Origin: Cytobacillus solani
GTDB lineage: Bacteria > Bacillota > Bacilli > Bacillales > Cytobacillaceae
NCBI RefSeq assembly: GCF_001420595.1
Contig: NZ_LJIX01000006.1
Location: 1,739,361 to 1,803,360, forward strand
Length of the DNA: 64,000 bases
Direction: 5' to 3'
The stretch's first letter is position 1, and every line of letters starts with the position of its first letter. The notes beneath the pieces are model-generated. The model did not search any database. It was not told the DNA's origin and saw only the letters and a program-made list of their open reading frames with translations. Shown here in pieces: positions 57,264 through 64,000 of this stretch. Position numbers and translations under genes: made by a program.

Positions 57264-60200
57264 TGCCAAAGCGTACAGATATAAAAAGCATACTAGTAAT
57301 TGGATCAGGACCCATCGTCATCGGTCAGGCAGCAGAGTTTGATTATGCTGGAACACAGGCATGCATCGCCCTGAAGGAAGAAGGGTACAGAGTCATCCTA
57401 ATCAATTCAAATCCAGCGACAATCATGACAGATACAGAAATTGCTGATGCTGTCTATATCGAGCCGCTTACATTAGAATTTGTTAGCCGAATTATTCGCA
57501 AGGAACGTCCGGATGCACTTGTCCCAACACTTGGAGGACAAACAGGACTAAATCTTGCAGTAGAACTAGCTAAATCAGGGGTTCTTGAAGAATGTGGAGT
57601 AGAAATTCTTGGCACAAAGCTTTCAGCAATTGAACAGGCGGAAGATCGTGACCTTTTCAGAAATCTGATGAATGAGCTTGGCGAGCCTGTACCTGAAAGT
57701 GAAATCATCCATACATTAGAGGAAGCCTATGAATTTGTAAATATAATCGGTTATCCTGTTATCGTTCGTCCAGCATTCACTCTTGGTGGTACAGGCGGAG
57801 GAATCTGCCACGATGAATCGGAGCTTATTGAGTTTGTTAAAAGTGGTTTGAAAAATAGCCCTGTGACACAATGTCTATTAGAAAAGAGCATTGCCGGATT
57901 TAAAGAAATTGAATACGAGGTTATGAGAGACTCAGGTGATCATGCCATTGTTGTTTGTAACATGGAAAACATTGATCCAGTCGGCGTCCATACGGGAGAT
58001 TCGATTGTTGTCGCACCAAGCCAAACACTAAGTGACCGTGAGTATCAATTATTAAGAAATGTTTCATTAAAAATTATTCGCGCGTTAGGAATCGAAGGGG
58101 GCTGTAATGTTCAGCTAGCACTCGATCCGTACAGCTTCAACTACTATATTATTGAAGTGAACCCAAGAGTTAGCCGTTCATCTGCATTGGCATCAAAAGC
58201 AACTGGATACCCAATCGCTAAGCTTGCTGCAAAAATCGCAGTTGGCTTAACGTTAGATGAAATGATGAACCCAGTTACTGGTAAAACATATGCAAGCTTC
58301 GAGCCAGCACTTGATTACATTGTCACGAAAATTCCACGCTGGCCGTTTGATAAATTTGAATCAGCGAATCGTTCATTAGGAACACAAATGAAGGCAACAG
58401 GCGAAGTAATGGCCATCGGCCGCACGTTTGAGGAATCCTTATTAAAAGCTGTGCGTTCGCTAGAAGCAAATGTGTTTCATTTAACGCTTAATGAGGCAGA
58501 TACGATTGACAATAATTTAATGGAAAAAAGAATCCGCAATGCTGGGGATGAACGACTATTCTATATTGGGGAAGCACTCAGAAGAGGTGTTACAATTGAA
58601 ACGATTCATGAATGGAGCCAAATCGACCTTTTCTTCCTTCATAAAATGGAAAAAATCGTATCTTTTGAAAAAGAGCTTGCTGCTAGTCGATTTGAAAAAG
58701 AAATAGGCAAGAAAGCGAAGGAAATGGGCTTTGCCGACTGTACCATCGCTAATGCCTGGAATACGACTGAATTAGGGGTTTATACTTGGAGAACTGAAAA
58801 TGGCATCGTGCCTGTTTACAAGATGGTTGACACTTGTGCTGCCGAATTTGAATCGGAAACTCCGTATTACTATGGCACATATGAGGAAGAAAATGAATCA
58901 GCAGTGACTGACAGGCAGAGTGTCGTTGTTCTTGGTTCAGGTCCGATCCGCATCGGCCAAGGGGTTGAGTTTGACTATGCAACTGTACACTCCGTTTGGG
59001 CGATTAAAGAAGCGGGCTATGAAGCAATTATCATCAATAACAATCCGGAAACAGTTTCAACTGATTTCAGCATTTCCGATAAGCTTTACTTTGAACCGCT
59101 GACGATTGAAGATGTCATGCACATCATTGACCTAGAAAAGCCAGAAGGGGTTGTCGTCCAATTTGGCGGACAAACGGCAATTAATCTCGCTGCTAGTTTA
59201 GTAGAAAGAGGTGTGAAAATTCTTGGGACATCTCTAGAAGACCTTGATCGTGCGGAAGATAGGGATAAATTCGAACAGGCATTATCTGAACTTTGTATCC
59301 CGCAGCCAAAAGGAAAAACAGCACTCTCTGTTGAAGAGGCAGTCATAATTGCGAATGGAATTGGCTATCCCGTTCTTGTGCGCCCATCCTATGTTCTTGG
59401 CGGACGGGCAATGGAAATTGTTTATAAAGAAGAAGAGCTTCTTCACTACATGAAAAATGCGGTGAAGATTAATCCTGAGCATCCGGTTTTAATAGACCGG
59501 TATCTAACAGGGAAAGAAATTGAAGTGGATGCAATCTCAGATGGAGAAACTGTCGTGATCCCTGGAATTATGGAGCATATCGAGCGTGCCGGTGTTCACT
59601 CTGGTGACTCCATTGCAGTCTATCCACCACAGAGTATATCTGCTGAAGTAAAAGATAAGCTTGTTGATTATACAGAAAAGCTTGCAAAGGGACTTGGGAT
59701 CATTGGATTATTAAACATCCAGTACATTGTTGCAAATGAAGAAGTGTTTGTGATTGAAGTAAATCCAAGATCGAGCCGTACCGTACCTTTCTTAAGCAAA
59801 ATTACCAATGTGCCGATGGCGAACATCGCAACAAAGGTGATTTTAGGCCAATCACTAAAGGAACAGGGCTACCAATCGGGTCTTGTACAAGAAAAAAACG
59901 GTGTTTATGTAAAGGTGCCAGTCTTCTCATTTGCTAAATTGAGAAGGGTTGACATTACTCTTGGACCAGAAATGAAATCAACTGGAGAAGTAATGGGAAA
60001 AGATTCTACCCTTGAAAAGGCATTGTATAAAGGGTTAGTGGCCTCAGGGATGAAGATTCATCCGTTCGGTTCGGTTCTTATGACTGTTGCTGATAAGGAC
60101 AAGGAGGAATCACTCCAGCTTGCCAAACGCTTTGCTTCTATTGGTTATCGCTTAATGGCTACAAGCGGAACAGCGCAATTGCTGCAAGCAGAAGGTGTTA

Positions 60201-60471
60201 CAGTCGAAGTCGTTGATAAAATCGGATCAGACGGTCCTAACTTACTAGATGTAATTCGAAATGGCAAAGCACAAATTGTTATCAACACGTTAACTAAAGG
60301 GAAACAGCCGGAAAGAGACGGCTTCCGCATTCGTCGTGAAGCTGTAGAGAATGGTGTACCTTGCCTTACATCGCTTGATACAGCGGATGCGATTCTAAAA
60401 GTAATCGAATCCATGAACTTTTCAGCAGATGCAATGGAAAAGCCAGTTGATATACAGGAGGCGGTCTTCGC

Positions 60472-60475
<4 letters not shown>
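57263..60475 (+). CDS. pyrAB: carbamoyl-phosphate synthase large subunit, pyrimidine-specific
   Basis: The large subunit makes carbamoyl phosphate from bicarbonate, ammonia and two ATP. The 1070-residue protein contains two homologous ATP-grasp halves (about 1-400 and 545-935), each beginning with an 'xxIGSGPIxIGQ'-type motif ([21 protein letters not shown] and [20 protein letters not shown], in parts), and a C-terminal allosteric domain (about 936-1070). The start overlaps the pyrAA stop as TAATG. The stop overlaps pyrK by 4 bases. Confidence 0.98.
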
Positions 60476-62870
<2,395 letters not shown>

Positions 62871-62874
<4 letters not shown>

Positions 62875-63503
62875 AACAACAAATTGCCGAACGTTTACTA
62901 GAAATCAAAGCTGTTGCGTTACAGCCTAATGAACCTTTTACATGGTCATCTGGTATAAGGTCTCCTATTTACTGCGATAATCGGTTAACACTTTCCTATC
63001 CTGCTGTTCGAAAGGAGATTGCAAATGGATTGAAGGAAACCATTTTGGCGAAGTTCCCTAGAGCCGAAATAATCGCAGGAACAGCAACTGCAGGAATCCC
63101 TCATGCTGCATGGGTCAGCGACTTAATGGATTTGCCAATGTGCTACGTACGTTCCAAGCCAAAGGGACACGGACAAGGAAACCAAATAGAGGGAAAAACA
63201 GAACCTGGACAAAAGGTTGTTGTCGTAGAAGATTTAATTTCTACAGGTGGGAGTGTCATAACAGCAGTAGAAGCACTGCGCCAAGCAGGTTGTGAAGTCC
63301 TGGGTGTTGTCGCTATCTTTACTTACCAGTTGAAAAAAGGGAAAGAATTGCTTGAGGAAGCGAATATTTCAACGTTCACATTGACTGATTTTGAAACCCT
63401 ATCGGAAATTGCAAAACAAAAAGGCTATATACAGGCAGAGGATATGGAAAAGCTTTCAGAATGGCGGAAAAACCCTGCAGAATGGGGAACAGTGAATCAA
63501 TAA
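62871..63503 (+). CDS. pyrE: orotate phosphoribosyltransferase
   Basis: PyrE makes OMP from orotate and PRPP. The 210-residue protein has the PRPP motif [21 protein letters not shown] (about 119-139, in parts) and the [17 protein letters not shown] loop (about 93-109). ATG 62871 overlaps the pyrF stop; GGGAGGGTG (62855-62863) is the Shine-Dalgarno. Last gene of the pyr operon. Unlike B. subtilis, where the cys operon follows, the next gene here is the convergent rqcH-family gene. Confidence 0.97.
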
Positions 63504-63555
63504 TTTGTCTCATTGTAATTCTATAGTTTATATTTTGTTCTTTAAAAAAAATGAA

Positions 63556-63580
63556 TGGGACGAGGTGCTCCCTCGTCCCA
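63556..63580. terminator. terminator of the pyr operon, bidirectional
   Basis: TGGGACGAGG and CCTCGTCCCA form a perfect 10-bp stem with loop TGCTC between convergent genes. Confidence 0.85.
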
Positions 63581-63584
63581 TATA

Positions 63585-64000
63585 CTACCCCTGTCTTAAC
63601 GACAGAACAATCTCCTCATCTGGTGTCACATATACAGTCTGTTGGTTCTCATAAATCACAAATCCAGGTTTGGCCCCGCTAGGCTTTTTTACATGCCGAA
63701 CCTGCGTGAAGTCTACTGGAACTGAACTAGAATTGCGAGCCTTACTATAATAAGCTGCTAAATTTGCAGCTTCTAATATTGTTGCTTCTGCAGGCTCTTT
63801 GCTCCGAATCACCACATGCGACCCAGGGATATCTTTCGTATGCAGCCAAATTTCGTCTCTAGCTGCCAGTTTATTTGTTAAGTAATCATTTTGTTTATTA
63901 TTTTTTCCGACAAAGATTTCTGTTCCATCAGTGGAGATGTAGCGGTCAAGAATTGGTTTTACATTTTGATTCTTCTTGTTTTTCTTTTTTTGTCTATCTC
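63585..64000 (-). CDS. rqcH: RqcH/FbpA (NFACT) family protein, C-terminal part only
   Basis: Only the last 138 codons are in the window; the gene continues past 64000. The visible part includes [22 protein letters not shown] and [20 protein letters not shown], which belong to the NFACT-R domain of the RqcH/FbpA (YloA) family. RqcH recruits tRNA(Ala) to stalled 50S subunits and adds C-terminal alanine tails; older annotations call it a fibronectin-binding protein. The reading frame is open to the window edge. Confidence 0.9.
   Translation of the reverse strand, partial: DRQKKKNKKNQNVKPILDRYISTDGTEIFVGKNNKQNDYLTNKLAARDEIWLHTKDIPGSHVVIRSKEPAEATILEAANLAAYYSKARNSSSVPVDFTQVRHVKKPSGAKPGFVIYENQQTVYVTPDEEIVLSLRQG

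Overview
The window is a chromosomal core region of a low-GC, endospore-forming member of the Bacillaceae. The evidence is gene content and order that match the Bacillus subtilis ylb - dcw - sigE/sigG - ylm - divIVA - ileS - pyr region almost gene for gene, the sporulation genes (spoVD, spoVE, spoIIGA, sigE, sigG, ylbJ), bacillithiol synthesis (bshC), and a MurE whose DNPR motif implies meso-diaminopimelate peptidoglycan. The genus cannot be fixed from the sequence. There is no insertion sequence, prophage, CRISPR array, tRNA or rRNA gene.

Layout. (1) 1-10976, ylb cluster: a YlbA-like protein, an unrecognised membrane-anchored 472-aa protein, a probable ylbH-leader RNA, rsmD, coaD, ylbJ, ylbK, ylbL, ylbM (tmcAL), ylbN, rpmF, an enoyl-CoA hydratase-family gene, ylbO and ylbP. 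(2) 10977-14499: a three-gene acyl-CoA carboxylase operon (biotin carboxylase, free-standing 70-aa biotin carrier, carboxyltransferase), foreign to the B. subtilis order, with a likely CcpA site upstream. (3) 14592-17709: panE, a DUF3397 membrane protein and bshC. (4) 17919-37657, dcw cluster: MraZ operator repeats, mraZ, rsmH, ftsL, pbpB, spoVD, murE, an orphan MurF-N-like gene, mraY, murD, spoVE, murG, murB, divIB, ylxW, ylxX, sbp, ftsA, ftsZ. (5) 37660-39160: an inserted flavohemoglobin gene (hmp) on the minus strand with a Crp/Fnr-type palindrome, and a possible small ORF behind it. (6) 39255-42061: spoIIGA-sigE-sigG with a 22-bp-spaced spoIIG-type promoter and a SigF-type promoter before sigG. 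(7) 42062-51766: ylmC-ylmD-ylmE-sepF-ylmG-ylmH, divIVA, an isoleucine T-box and ileS, ylyA, lspA, rluD-family gene. Two dispersed Bacillus-type repeats lie here. (8) 51763-63503: the de novo pyrimidine operon pyrR-pyrP-pyrB-pyrC-carA-carB-pyrK-pyrD-pyrF-pyrE with three PyrR-binding loops. (9) 63585-64000: the 3' part of an rqcH/fbpA-family gene on the minus strand.

How it works together. Regions 4 to 7 couple cell-wall precursor synthesis, septum assembly (FtsZ, FtsA, SepF, DivIB, FtsL, PBP2B, DivIVA) and the switch to sporulation: SpoIIGA activates pro-SigE in the mother cell, and SigG acts in the forespore. Region 8 is a single transcription unit making UMP, tuned by PyrR through RNA.

No wholly new system was found. 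The points most worth checking are the PyrR loop before pyrP that has no terminator, the MurF-N-like orphan gene, the catabolite-controlled carboxylase operon, the Fnr-like control of the inserted hmp, and several well-formed sporulation promoters. All family calls come from reading sequence and remembered homologues; no database search was run.
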